Assembly (NCBI GenBank): GCA_944381075.1
Contig: CALWJT010000031.1
Span: 1-58,138 of the forward strand
Direction of reading: 5' to 3'
DNA length: 58,138 bases
Source of the DNA: an uncultured Clostridia bacterium
Lineage (GTDB): Bacteria > Bacillota > Clostridia > Oscillospirales > CAG-272
Of the stretch, positions 41,556 to 50,558 are shown piece after piece. Position 1 is the stretch's first letter. Every line of letters begins with the position of its first letter. The position numbers were made by a program, and so were the translations under genes. Below the pieces are notes generated by a model that saw only the letters and a program-made list of their open reading frames with translations, was not told where the DNA came from and did no database searches.

Positions 41556-41987
41556 TCAGTCTGCCTCGTAGGGAATGGGCTTCTGTGCCTGCTGCTTGTG
41601 TTCGGGTCCCGCGTATACCTTCAGACGTGTGATGCTGGCGTCCCCGATGGAATTGTGCGGCAGCATTCCTTTGACCGCGAGGCGCATGGCAAGCTCCGGC
41701 TTTGTCGCCATCAGCGTTTTATACTGGATCTCCTTGAGCCCTCCGATGTAGCCGGAATGGCGGCGGTAATATTTCTGCTCGAGCTTTTTGCCCGTGAGAA
41801 CGGCTTTTCCCGCATTGATGATGATCACAAATTCCCCGCAGTCTACATGCGGCGTGAACTCGGGACGGTGCTTTCCCCTGAGAATGTTGGCAGCGGCGAC
41901 CGCGGTTTTGCCAAGCGGCTTGTTTGCCGCGTCGATGACATACCATTTCCGTTCCAGAGTCTCTTTTTTTGCCATATAGGTTGACAT
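41556..41987 (-). CDS. rplM: 50S ribosomal protein L13
   Basis: A 143-residue protein: [21 protein letters not shown], then [15 protein letters not shown] and [27 protein letters not shown] precedes the ATG at 41987. Upstream lie a promoter and a GGGC-TATTCT-GCCC hairpin in the leader (about 42017-42030) that may be the L13 autoregulatory leader. Confidence 0.97.
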   Translation of the reverse strand: MSTYMAKKETLERKWYVIDAANKPLGKTAVAAANILRGKHRPEFTPHVDCGEFVIIINAGKAVLTGKKLEQKYYRRHSGYIGGLKEIQYKTLMATKPELAMRLAVKGMLPHNSIGDASITRLKVYAGPEHKQQAQKPIPYEAD

Positions 41988-42049
41988 TCTGTAACTCCTC
42001 CATGAAATCGTTTGGGCAGAATACGCCCTTTCTTTTTGATAACGGTAGG

Positions 42050-42078
42050 ATTATAGCATAGAAGAGAAGGGTTGTCAA
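42050..42078 (-). promoter_or_regulatory. Promoter of rplM-rpsI
   Basis: Leftward TTGACA (42073-42078) and TATAAT (42050-42055) with a 17-bp spacer; consensus strength. Confidence 0.88.
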
Positions 42079-42205
42079 CAGGTTTTGGAAAAATATTTTC
42101 AGGTTTTTTAATTTACAGCGGCATATGTTCCGTTTTTCTCGCGTTTTCTCGCATTTTCTTTCACAAGCTGTCCTTTCAAAAATCTCTTTTTCCGAGTGGA
42201 AATAC

Positions 42206-42234
42206 TTGCATTTGCCCTTGTCGTATAGTATAAT
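42206..42234 (+). promoter_or_regulatory. Promoter of prfA
   Basis: TTGCAT (42206-42211), 17-bp spacer, TATAAT (42229-42234). The start codon lies 163 bases further, leaving a long leader. Confidence 0.75.
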
Positions 42235-42396
42235 GAGGACAAATAACAGGAAAAGGAAAATCCGGACGGCGTCTTTCGGAGGAAAAGCGAAGCCTTTCCG
42301 ATATGGGATTTTGTGAGAGTTGCGAAGGCACGGCGGTCTTGTGTGCTTCAAGGCTTTTGTCCTGTTTGCTTCGGATATACAGGAGGAAAAACGGAA

Positions 42397-43476
42397 ATGC
42401 TCGCAAAATATGAGGAAATCGAATCGCGGCTTGAGGAGATCGAGCAAAGATTCGCTTCGCCGGAGGTCTCCGGAAATCCGGAGCTCTTCCGTGAGCTGAT
42501 GCGGGAGCATCACCGCCTCCTTCCGATCGTGGAAAAGATAAGAGAATGCCGCCGGTATGAAAAAGCCGCGGCGGAAGCAAGGGAGCTTCAGGATACGGCG
42601 GACGAAGCGGAAATGCGGGACCTTGCCGGAGAGGAGCTGCGGGCGGCGCGCGCCGGGATGGAACAGTGCGAAAGAGAGCTTCGTATCCTGCTTTTGCCAA
42701 GGGACCCGAGCGATGACAAAAACGTTATTATGGAGATCCGGGCCGGGGCCGGCGGCGAGGAATCGGCGCTGTTCGCGGGAGACCTTTACCGCATGTATTC
42801 GATGTATGCGGCGGCCTCCGGCTGGCACACGGAGGTCCTGTCTGTAAATCCGACGGAGCTCGGCGGCTTCAAGGAAATATCCTTTTCCGTGGAGGGCGAG
42901 GGCGCGTACGCAAGGCTGAAATTTGAGAGCGGTGTCCACCGTGTGCAGCGCGTACCGGAAACGGAGTCGCAGGGGCGGATCCACACCTCCACGGTGACGG
43001 TAGCGGTGCTGCCGGAGGCGGAGGAAGTGGAGATCACAATAAGTCCGGCCGACCTTGAGATTCAGACCTGCAAGTCCAGCGGCGCCGGCGGACAGCATAT
43101 CAATAAAACGGAATCCGCGATCCGGATCCTGCACCGACCGAGCGGGATTGTGGTCGAATGTCAGGAGGAGCGCAGCCAGTTCAAAAACCGCGATAAGGCG
43201 ATGAAGCTTTTGCGTGCGCGTCTTTACGACAGGGAAAAAACAAAGCGCGACAGCGAGATCGCCGACGAAAGGCGGCGGCAGGTAGGGACGGGCGACCGCA
43301 GCGAGCGAATCCGGACCTATAATTTTCCGCAGGGACGCGTGACCGATCACCGCATCGGACTTACGCTGTATTCCTTGGACTCTTTTATGGATGGGAAACT
43401 CGACCCTGTGGTGGACGCGCTTCTCGCGGCGGATGCCGCAAGCCGGCTTTCCGGCGGGGAAGCAGAGCATGGATAA
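42397..43476 (+). CDS. prfA: Peptide chain release factor 1
   Basis: A 359-residue class I release factor. The GGQ loop is [17 protein letters not shown] and the stop-codon-recognition domain lies in the preceding half. The C-terminal region ([19 protein letters not shown]) is typical of RF1. AGGAGG is before the ATG at 42397. The frame is open further upstream to 42313 but the family start is here. A prmC methylase gene is not adjacent. Confidence 0.96.
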   Translation: MLAKYEEIESRLEEIEQRFASPEVSGNPELFRELMREHHRLLPIVEKIRECRRYEKAAAEARELQDTADEAEMRDLAGEELRAARAGMEQCERELRILLLPRDPSDDKNVIMEIRAGAGGEESALFAGDLYRMYSMYAAASGWHTEVLSVNPTELGGFKEISFSVEGEGAYARLKFESGVHRVQRVPETESQGRIHTSTVTVAVLPEAEEVEITISPADLEIQTCKSSGAGGQHINKTESAIRILHRPSGIVVECQEERSQFKNRDKAMKLLRARLYDREKTKRDSEIADERRRQVGTGDRSERIRTYNFPQGRVTDHRIGLTLYSLDSFMDGKLDPVVDALLAADAASRLSGGEAEHG

Positions 43477-43515
43477 TTTTTAAAAAATTTTGGAATAAGT
43501 AAACGAAAATAAAAA

Positions 43516-44568
43516 ATGAAGACAGAATACTGGAAAATCGATCCTTATGCGCCTTTGGAGCCTCAGCTTGCAGACGCGGCGTCGGTGCTCGCGCACGGCG
43601 GGCTCGTCGCCTTTCCGACGGAAACGGTGTACGGCCTCGGCGCCGACGCGACGGACGCCGCGGCCGCCTCCCGCATTTATGCGGCGAAGGGGCGTCCGAG
43701 CGACAATCCCCTCATTGTACATATCGCGCATCCTGCGGATGCCGGAAGGTATGCCGTCACAGGCGAGCTGTATGAGCGGCTTTCATCGGCGTTCATGCCG
43801 GGGCCTTTGACCGTTGTCATGCCGCGGCGCGGCTGCATCCCGCTTTCCGTGACGGGCGGGCTTGACAGCGTGGGCATCCGATGTCCGGAAAATCGGATCG
43901 CCCGCACGCTCATCTGTCTTGCCGGCGTGCCGGTCGCGGCGCCTTCGGCGAATCTTTCCGGACGTCCGAGTCCGACCTCAGCGCGTCATGTACGGGCGGA
44001 TCTGGATGGGAAAATCGATGGGATTCTGGACGGCGGTGACTGTACGGTCGGTCTGGAATCCACCGTCGTGAAGCTTTGCGGGGACAGGGTCACGGTGCTG
44101 CGTCCCGGCGCTGTCACGCCGGAGATGCTGCGGGAGGTCTGCCCGCATGTGACGCTCGACGCAGGCGTGACGGAAAAGCTGCCGGAGGGCGTGGCGCCTC
44201 AGGCGCCCGGCATGAAGTACCGGCATTATGCGCCGCGGGCTCGAGTGGTTCTCATTCGGGATGCCGGTCATGGGGATTTTGACCGGCGGGCGGTCCTGTT
44301 CCTTGAGCAACGGCTGCGGGAGGAGCCGGCTGTCGGCATTCTTTGCTTTGATGAATACGGTCCTTATCTGCACGGAAAAAACGTCATGACCTTCGGGAAA
44401 AAGCAGGACGATGCGGAGCATGCGAGACGTCTTTTCGACTGCCTGCGGCGGTTCGACGAAACGGACGCTCCCGAAATCTATGCGGTAGCGGGCGCGCCGG
44501 ATGGGCTGGGGCTTGCGCTCTACAACCGGATGCTCAAAGCGGCGGGCTATACGGTGCTGGACCTGTAA
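43516..44568 (+). CDS. L-threonylcarbamoyladenylate synthase (Sua5 type)
   Basis: A 350-residue enzyme of tRNA t6A synthesis. The YrdC domain has AFPTETVYGLGADA and KGRPSDNPLIVHI. The C-terminal Sua5 domain is present (PGAVTPEMLREV, then KYRHYAPRARVVLI), so it is the long Sua5 form, not the short TsaC. It makes threonylcarbamoyl-AMP from Thr, bicarbonate and ATP. No clear Shine-Dalgarno site is seen before the ATG. It follows prfA by 39 bases. Confidence 0.93.
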   Translation: MKTEYWKIDPYAPLEPQLADAASVLAHGGLVAFPTETVYGLGADATDAAAASRIYAAKGRPSDNPLIVHIAHPADAGRYAVTGELYERLSSAFMPGPLTVVMPRRGCIPLSVTGGLDSVGIRCPENRIARTLICLAGVPVAAPSANLSGRPSPTSARHVRADLDGKIDGILDGGDCTVGLESTVVKLCGDRVTVLRPGAVTPEMLREVCPHVTLDAGVTEKLPEGVAPQAPGMKYRHYAPRARVVLIRDAGHGDFDRRAVLFLEQRLREEPAVGILCFDEYGPYLHGKNVMTFGKKQDDAEHARRLFDCLRRFDETDAPEIYAVAGAPDGLGLALYNRMLKAAGYTVLDL

Positions 44569-44581
44569 GGCGGGCAAGCTG

Positions 44582-44683
44582 CTGCCATCTGCTGTTTCGC
44601 ATTGCAAAAGCAGATGGCAGGTCTCCTCGCATTTTCGGCAGGAAGCTTGTCTTCCGATCGAAATACAGTGATCGAAATACAGT
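44582..44683. repeat. Inverted repeat and tandem repeat between sua5 and coaE
   Basis: CTGCCATCTGCT and its complement at 44582-44620 form a 12-bp stem without T-run. A 14-base unit GATCGAAATACAGT occurs twice in tandem at about 44656-44683. Confidence 0.65.
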
Positions 44684-44781
44684 GAAAGTGGACGCCGTGC
44701 CTTGCCGCACTACATAACGGGCATCCCTTGTATTGGACAATCGATTTTTTTGGCCGCGGGACGGCGGAACGGAGGAATACG

Positions 44782-45375
44782 ATGATGATAGGCCTTACCG
44801 GACCCTCCGGCGCAGGAAAAAGCACGGTCGCCGCGCTTTTTGGTGCAGCGGGATACCGGATTATCGACTGCGACAGGCTGGTCCATGGACTGGACAGGGA
44901 AGCTTCCTATCTTGAAAAAGTCAGGGAGGCCTTCGGTCCCGAATATCTGTCGGATGGGGCGGTGGACCGGAAGAAGCTTGGCCGGCTTGTTTTTTCGGAC
45001 AAAAGGGAGCTTGACCGGCTGAATCGCCTGATCGCGCCCTTGATCTACCGTCTCGTCATCGAGCAGGTAGAGGCGGCGAAGCGGGGGGGCAGAGATACGG
45101 TGCTGGACGCGCCTTTGCTGTTCGAGTACGGACTGGAATCCGTCTGTGATGCGACGGTAGGGGTGGTAACAGAAAGAAAAAAGGCAGTGGAAAGGCTATC
45201 CGTCCGGGACGGGAGAAGCGAGGAGGAGCTTCTTGCCCGTCTTGCTTCTCAGCATGACGACCTGTTTTTCCTTGCCCGATGTGACTTTATCATTCGGAAT
45301 GACGGGGACCGCGCGGCGCTTGCTTCGGCGGTTGGCGAGGTTTTAAATTCCCTTGAAAAAAGGAGGAATCCATGA
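44782..45375 (+). CDS. coaE: Dephospho-CoA kinase
   Basis: A 197-residue P-loop kinase that phosphorylates dephospho-CoA in the last step of CoA synthesis. P-loop GPSGAGKST, then IIDCDRLVHGL, and DAPLLFEYGLE fit CoaE. GGAGGAA precedes the ATG at 44782. Its stop overlaps the start of the next gene (ATGA). Confidence 0.92.
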   Translation: MMIGLTGPSGAGKSTVAALFGAAGYRIIDCDRLVHGLDREASYLEKVREAFGPEYLSDGAVDRKKLGRLVFSDKRELDRLNRLIAPLIYRLVIEQVEAAKRGGRDTVLDAPLLFEYGLESVCDATVGVVTERKKAVERLSVRDGRSEEELLARLASQHDDLFFLARCDFIIRNDGDRAALASAVGEVLNSLEKRRNP

Positions 45376-46469
45376 GCGAGTCAAAAAGCGAGCATCTCTT
45401 GCGGCGCATCGTGAAAGCCGTCCTGCTCCTGCTTTTGGCGGCGGCGCTGATTTTCATCGCGGGCTCGGAAAGCGTAAAGGAGTGGGTGGATACCTGGCTT
45501 TATCCGCGTCTTTACCGGGAGTATGTGGAGGAATACGCTGCACGCTACCGCGTCGAGAAGAATATGGTTTATGCTATCATCAAGGCGGAAAGCGGCTTTT
45601 GTCAAACGGCGGTTTCCCCCTCCGGCGCCATCGGACTTATGCAGGTTTTGCCGGAGACCTATCTTTCCGATATCCGAGAGGAGATCGGACTTGAGGCTTC
45701 TCCCTCCTCGGTTCTTTTTGAAGCGCAGGAAAATATCCATGCGGGTACCTATTATTTTTCGAAGTGGTACGATTATTTCGGCTCGGCCGTCGAAGCGCTG
45801 GCCGCCTATAACGCCGGCTTTGGCAATGTCCAGAAATGGCTCGCCGACGAAGCTCTTTCCACGGCGGACGGACTTATCGTAGAAAAGATCCCCTTTGAGG
45901 AAACGCGGGAGTATGTCAAGCGCGTGCTTGCCTATAAAGAAAAGTACGACGAGCTTTATGGGAGGGAAGAGCTTCCCCAAAAGGAAACCATAAGCGAGGA
46001 TCTGTGCTATGAATGGGCGGTCAAGTACGGGGAGACCTATCATATCGACCCGCGCTTCGTCATGGCGATCGTCAAGGCGGAAAGCTCTTTTATCCCGTCC
46101 TCCGTGTCCGTATCCGGCGCGGTCGGCATGATGCAGATCATGCGACCGACCTATGAGACGGATATCAAGGCAAACCTGGGGCTGGAGGAAGAATTCGAGG
46201 ATCTGTTCGACGCGGAATTCAACATAAAGTGCGGCACCTATTACCTGCATTGGCTCGATGAGCGGCTGGACGGCTATGAGCAGCTTGCCGCGGCCTATAA
46301 CGGCGGCATCGGAAATGTAAGAGCGTGGCTTGCCGATCCTGCCTATTCGGCTGACGGCAAAACGCTGATCGTCGAGAATATCCCGCTTGACCAGACAAAG
46401 CGCTATGTCAGAAAGGTTATGACCTTTTATGAGGAATACCTGGCCCGTTATCCCGATATTTCGGGATAG
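45372..46469 (+). CDS. Membrane-anchored lytic transglycosylase with two SLT domains
   Basis: A 365-residue protein. A membrane helix lies at residues 12-30. Two tandem lysozyme-like SLT domains follow: the first has the catalytic Glu73 in IIKAESGF and GAIGLMQVLP, the second Glu237 in IVKAESSF and GAVGMMQIM. Each also has an AAYNAGFGNV or AAYNGGIGNV motif. It cleaves peptidoglycan glycan strands with anhydro-muramyl ends. Two catalytic units in one chain is unusual. It is coupled to coaE by an ATGA overlap. Confidence 0.92.
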   Translation: MSESKSEHLLRRIVKAVLLLLLAAALIFIAGSESVKEWVDTWLYPRLYREYVEEYAARYRVEKNMVYAIIKAESGFCQTAVSPSGAIGLMQVLPETYLSDIREEIGLEASPSSVLFEAQENIHAGTYYFSKWYDYFGSAVEALAAYNAGFGNVQKWLADEALSTADGLIVEKIPFEETREYVKRVLAYKEKYDELYGREELPQKETISEDLCYEWAVKYGETYHIDPRFVMAIVKAESSFIPSSVSVSGAVGMMQIMRPTYETDIKANLGLEEEFEDLFDAEFNIKCGTYYLHWLDERLDGYEQLAAAYNGGIGNVRAWLADPAYSADGKTLIVENIPLDQTKRYVRKVMTFYEEYLARYPDISG

Positions 46470-46517
46470 GCGCGGTATTACATAAAAATTTGTTAAGGAA
46501 GGAAAGGATAAAAAACG

Positions 46518-47930
46518 ATGGCTGAACAGGAAAACAAAGAAAAAACAGAGGGACAAAAGCTGAAGGACGAGCTTTTCTTCAAGGCAAAGAACACCTATGA
46601 GGCGCTTTCCGACGAGGAAATTGCCGCGGCCTATGACTATGCAGAGGGATATAAAAAATTCCTCGACAAGGGAAAGACCGAGCGCGAATTCGTGAAAGGC
46701 GCGGTCGCGCTGCTGGAGAGGGAGGGCTTTGTCCCGTATACCTTCGGCATGAAAGCGGTGCCCGGCGGCAAATATTATTACAACAACCGCGGCAAGAGCC
46801 TTTCTGCTTTTGTGATCGGAACGGAGCCGCTTACCTGCGGCGTGTATTTTTCCGCCGCGCATATCGATTCGCCCCGTGTGGACTTAAAGCAGCATCCGCT
46901 TTATGAGGCGGATGGGCTCGGCTTCCTCAAAACGCATTATTACGGCGGCATCAAGAAATACCAGTGGACGACCATCCCGCTTGCGCTACACGGCGTGGTA
47001 ACGAAGGCGGACGGCACGACGGCGGACGTCGTCGTCGGCGAGGAGGAAAGCGATCCCATCTTTTATATCGACGATCTGCTCCCGCATCTTGCCGGCGATC
47101 AGATGAGAAAATCACTTGCCGACGGAATTTCCGGCGAGCAGCTCAATCTACTGTCCGGCTCCAGACCGTTTGAGAAAAATCTTCCCGAAGCGGTCAAGCT
47201 GAATATTCTAAAGCATCTGCATGACAAATACGGCATGACGGAGGCGGATCTTATGAGCGCGGAGATCTGTGCGGTGCCGGCCTACAAGGCGCGTGATATC
47301 GGCTTCGACCGCAGTCTCATCGGCGCTTACGGACATGACGATAAGGTTTGCGCATATCCGTCCCTTACCGCGCTTGTCGCCGTGAAGAATCCGGTGCATA
47401 CGACGATGGCGGTGCTTGCAGACAAGGAGGAGATCGGCTCCGAGGGCAACAGCGGCATGCAGAGCGCGATCTATTTTGACCTGATCGCGGATCTTGCCTC
47501 GGGCTTCGGCGTATCCGAAGCGGTCGTCCGTGCCAATTCCAAGTGCCTTTCCGCCGATGTCAACGCCGCGTTTGATCCGAATTTCCCGGAGGTTTGTGAG
47601 AGACGCAACTCCTGCTTTGTCAATGGCGGCGTTGTGATAACGAAATTTACGGGCTCACGCGGGAAATCCGGTTCGAACGACGCTTCCGCAGAGTTTGTCG
47701 GTTATGTCCGCCGCGTGCTGGACGATGCCGGCGTTGTATGGCAGACCTCTGAGCTTGGCAAGGTCGACGGAGGAGGCGGCGGTACGGTCGCGAAGTTTAT
47801 CGCCGAAAAGAACGTCGACGTCATCGACCTCGGTGTGCCGGTGATTTCCATGCACGCACCCTATGAGGTAGTATCCAAAACGGACGTCTATATGACCCAT
47901 AAAGCGATAGAGGCCTTCTTCCGTGCGTAA
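46518..47930 (+). CDS. M18 family aminopeptidase
   Basis: A 470-residue zinc aminopeptidase. Visible are the metal-site blocks SAAHIDSPRVDLKQHPLYE, the catalytic Glu pair in VLADKEEIGSEGN and the C-terminal VISMHAPYEVVSKTDVYMTHKAI. Members release N-terminal acidic or other residues from peptides. A GGAAGG site lies before the ATG. It ends at a strong terminator. Confidence 0.92.
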   Translation: MAEQENKEKTEGQKLKDELFFKAKNTYEALSDEEIAAAYDYAEGYKKFLDKGKTEREFVKGAVALLEREGFVPYTFGMKAVPGGKYYYNNRGKSLSAFVIGTEPLTCGVYFSAAHIDSPRVDLKQHPLYEADGLGFLKTHYYGGIKKYQWTTIPLALHGVVTKADGTTADVVVGEEESDPIFYIDDLLPHLAGDQMRKSLADGISGEQLNLLSGSRPFEKNLPEAVKLNILKHLHDKYGMTEADLMSAEICAVPAYKARDIGFDRSLIGAYGHDDKVCAYPSLTALVAVKNPVHTTMAVLADKEEIGSEGNSGMQSAIYFDLIADLASGFGVSEAVVRANSKCLSADVNAAFDPNFPEVCERRNSCFVNGGVVITKFTGSRGKSGSNDASAEFVGYVRRVLDDAGVVWQTSELGKVDGGGGGTVAKFIAEKNVDVIDLGVPVISMHAPYEVVSKTDVYMTHKAIEAFFRA

Positions 47931-47932
47931 TC

Positions 47933-47972
47933 AAAAAATCCAAGGGAATTTTCCCTTGGATTTTTTCACGTC
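47933..47972 (+). terminator. Terminator of the aminopeptidase gene
   Basis: AATCCAAGGGAA and complement around a tiny T-loop, followed by TTTTTT. Confidence 0.88.
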
Positions 47973-48152
47973 TTTGCCGCATGGACTCATTTGAGAAGCC
48001 GTCCTGCATTTTGCATGTCGGCCGAAGCGATAGAAGAAATCCGGACAGTGCGGCAAAGCGGCCTCTGTCGGGCGGTCCCGTTCCCGCAGGGGCAGGCGGG
48101 AACGGCGGATGGGATCAGAACCGTCTGCCAGACGGACTTGCGAAAATAAACT

Positions 48153-48185
48153 GCCAAAGCCGCCTGCACAGCAGGCGGCTTTGGC
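48153..48185 (-). terminator. Hairpin after the S1-domain gene
   Basis: GCCAAAGCCGCCTGC and its complement (15 bp) with a 3-nt loop, just after the leftward stop; the T-run (GTTTATTTT) is imperfect. Confidence 0.65.
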
Positions 48186-48191
48186 ACGGCG

Positions 48192-49136
48192 TTAGGAAAC
48201 CGTTTCAAATTCCGTTTCAATGAGCCGGTCGCAAGCCTGCGGCGAATAGATCCATTTGTCGATGTGGGTGCCCGTCTCAAAATAATCGAAGCGGTAATCC
48301 AGCGGCGCCGTGCCGCCGTAGGCGTCGACCAGCACAAGCTTGATTTTCATTTTTTCCGGAATGATATTTTTTATGTAGACGGCGGCGCGCTGTCCCGGCG
48401 TGATGCCGTCCCGGTATTCCGCAAGTCCTGCAAGATTCGGCGCAAGCTCGACGAAAATGCCGTAGGATTCAATGCTGCGCACGATACCGGCGACCGTTTG
48501 ACCGACCTCGAAGCGGGCCGTATTTTCTTCCCAGGTTCCGAGCAGCTCCTTGTGACTGACGTAGATGCGCGTCGTTTCATAATCGATGCTCTTGATCACG
48601 GCCTTGATGTGCATGCCGGTATAAAAACGGTCGCGCGGATGAGAGATCCTCGATACGGAGATGCAGTCGATCGACATCAGGGAAACGATGCCGCAGCCGA
48701 TGTCCACGAACGCGCCAAACGGCTCGAGATGCGTCACCTTGGCGTCGATGATATCGCCCGGGACCAGCGTCATCAGAAAATTCTCCATGCAGTCCTTTTG
48801 TGCGGCGCGGCGTGAAAGGATCGCCGCCGTTTCTCCATTTCGTGTCTCAAAATCGATGATTTTGAAGCATACGGTCTTTCCGACGCGCGTGATGACGGCG
48901 ATGTCCTTGACCGGCTCGCCTGTCACATTATAGACGGCCTCCTCTTTAGGAATGATGCCCTTCATGCAGCCGAGATCTACGGTAAGGGACATCTCAGCAT
49001 CGCAGAGGACCGCCTGCGCTTCGAGTATCTTTCCGGTTGCCGCCGCTTTTTCCAAGGCGGCCTGCGAGTAAAAGCATTCGCGGTTTTCCGCGCTTCCGAT
49101 TGAAAATCCTTCCGGCTTGTACATGGACGTGTTCAT
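48192..49136 (-). CDS. Protein with three S1 RNA-binding domains
   Basis: A 314-residue protein. S1-like domains lie at about 40-110 (weak), 125-190 (VPGDIIDAKVTHLEPFGAFVDIGCGIVSLM) and 205-275 (VGQTVAGIVRSIESYGIFVELAPNLAGL). It resembles the S1-domain proteins related to RpsA used in Firmicutes to bind mRNA. AGGA precedes the ATG at 49136. A single gene in its own unit. Confidence 0.88.
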   Translation of the reverse strand: MNTSMYKPEGFSIGSAENRECFYSQAALEKAAATGKILEAQAVLCDAEMSLTVDLGCMKGIIPKEEAVYNVTGEPVKDIAVITRVGKTVCFKIIDFETRNGETAAILSRRAAQKDCMENFLMTLVPGDIIDAKVTHLEPFGAFVDIGCGIVSLMSIDCISVSRISHPRDRFYTGMHIKAVIKSIDYETTRIYVSHKELLGTWEENTARFEVGQTVAGIVRSIESYGIFVELAPNLAGLAEYRDGITPGQRAAVYIKNIIPEKMKIKLVLVDAYGGTAPLDYRFDYFETGTHIDKWIYSPQACDRLIETEFETVS

Positions 49137-49220
49137 ATATATCCTCCGCTTTTTTCTTTTTGTTTTATGTGTATGCGCGGGAGGACGGGTTTATAACCGA
49201 AAGAGCGATTTCCGAACGGA

Positions 49221-49250
49221 TAAAAAGCGACCGCCTGTGGGGGCGGTCAT
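49221..49250 (-). terminator. Leftward terminator after the truncated sigma-like gene
   Basis: GACCGCC-CCCACA-GGCGGTC followed by GCTTTTTATCC. It ends a leftward transcript that carries the fragment at 49681-49926. Confidence 0.7.
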
Positions 49251-49680
49251 GGTCTGGCTATGAAGTCGTTTTTCCACCGAAGATACAGAGATTTATCCTT
49301 TCCTGCGGGACGATAAGCTGTCCGTTTTCCGCCGTTTTTCAGGTGAGACATGCCATAACGTCGAGTCTGTGATGGATTTTGGCAATGGCGGGACCGCTGC
49401 CGGCGCGCGCTCCGATAAAGCGGCTGCCGCTTTATCGGAAATATCCGTCATGTGCAGGCGCTGGCGACTTCAGCGGTCGGACGCAGAAGCCCGGAAAGCG
49501 TTTCAAAAACGGCATTCTCAAAAACGGGGAAATTTGCCGGAAGGACATGTTTTCACATCGGATAAATCCATTTTCGATAAGCTTCGGCAGAACGGGAGGC
49601 TTCCGGATTGGCGGGACAGGCAGCTTCGGCTCGCCGGAGACAACCTGCACGATTTTTAGAAATCGTTTATTTCTCATGTA
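49251..49680. other. Non-coding or decayed stretch
   Basis: Short frames on both strands lack family-like sequence. A perfect hairpin CCGATAAAGCGG-CTG-CCGCTTTATCGG lies at 49412-49438. Probably the decayed remainder of the sigma-like gene's transcript. Confidence 0.4.
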
Positions 49681-49926
49681 TCATTTTTTCATATCCGTTT
49701 GAAGCAGTTTTTTCCGAAGGAATTTCCGGAAAGTGTTTTCGGCGATTTTCCATACGGATCCCCCAAAGGCGTCCTGACTTTTCAGATTTTCCGCAGAAGC
49801 GAGGATTTCGCAGACAATCTCGCCCGCAAGCTCTTCCGCGTCCGTTTTGTCGAAAAGACGGACAAGGGCATATCCATAGACGGCAGTGAGATTTTCTGAA
49901 AGAGAGGCGGCGGTTTTGGCATCCAA
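49681..49926 (-). pseudogene. Truncated sigma-70 factor-like ORF (region 2 only)
   Basis: An 81-residue ORF resembling region 2 of a sigma-70/ECF-like factor (ALVRLFDKTDAEELAGEIVCEILASAENL and AENTFRKFLRKK). Region 4, needed to contact the -35 box, is missing, and nothing like it is seen downstream in any frame before the terminator. The start codon is uncertain (TTG at 49926 or GTG at 49935). Either a decayed gene or a short protein that mimics a sigma region. Confidence in the family is limited. Confidence 0.5.
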
Positions 49927-50138
49927 TGGTCTCACATCCTTTGATATTTTGATAGCTTTCGTCTATATAGTATCGGAAAGAGGCGAAGGGATAATCGGAA
50001 ACAAGAAATTTTTTATAAAGGAGCCTGTCCCGTTCTGTGGCGCGGAAAAGACCGACAAAGTAACTGCGTATTTTGCCGGAGACCCTATCCCCCACGGAAT
50101 GCAGAAGGGAATCGCTGTCGGAACGTCGGGGGACGGCA

Positions 50139-50172
50139 TAAAAAAAGCGGCCATCGCCGCTTTTTTTATTTC
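50139..50172 (-). terminator. Terminator of the thioesterase operon
   Basis: AAAAAAAGCGG-x-CCGCTTTTTTT hairpin overlapping the stop codon of the thioesterase, with T-run on both sides. Confidence 0.8.
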
Positions 50173-50555
50173 TTCTGTTTTGCTTCTGCCTTGGCGAGGA
50201 ATTTTTCGGCATTTACGATAAAGCGTTCATGCGTACCGGAGCCGATCTCTCCCGCGTCGTCGAAGGCGTGTACGGTAAAGATGAGCCGTCTGCCGTCGAT
50301 TTCCGTAAGCTCAGTCACAGCGCGGACCGTCATGCCGACGGGCGTTGCCGCCGTATGCGCGACATCGAGCCTTGTGCCGACGGTTGTCATGCCGGCTTCA
50401 AGCTGCGGCGCGACTGATTCGGCGGCGGCCTTTTCGATGAGCGCGATCATGGACGGCGTGGCGAATACGGGGAGCATTCCGCTGCCGACAGCGGCGGCGG
50501 TCACCTTGTCGGTCACCTCCAAAGCGGCGGTCCCTTTGATATGGAGTTCCAGCAT
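50166..50555 (-). CDS. Hotdog-fold thioesterase (FlK-like)
   Basis: A 129-residue hotdog-fold protein of the fluoroacetyl-CoA-thioesterase-like group: VGSGMLPVFATPSMIALIEKAA, GMTTVGTRLDVAHTAATPVGM and FDDAGEIGSGTHERFIV. The Thr/Glu/His trio seen in FlK may lie in FATPSM, EKAA and THTA-like regions. Substrate unknown; it may clear toxic or stray acyl-CoA. It begins four bases after the stop of the M50-type pseudogene, so it is the last gene of the operon. Confidence 0.85.
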   Translation of the reverse strand: MLELHIKGTAALEVTDKVTAAAVGSGMLPVFATPSMIALIEKAAAESVAPQLEAGMTTVGTRLDVAHTAATPVGMTVRAVTELTEIDGRRLIFTVHAFDDAGEIGSGTHERFIVNAEKFLAKAEAKQKK

Positions 50556-50558
50556 AGT

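Noticed and set aside
41719-43470. A 583-residue frame on the - strand
   Set aside because: It runs antisense through prfA and overlaps rplM; both are certain genes.
49432-49677. An 81-residue frame starting four bases after the sigma-like fragment
   Set aside because: Pro-rich, not family-like, no hydrophobic or metal-binding pattern of an anti-sigma factor; left as non-coding.
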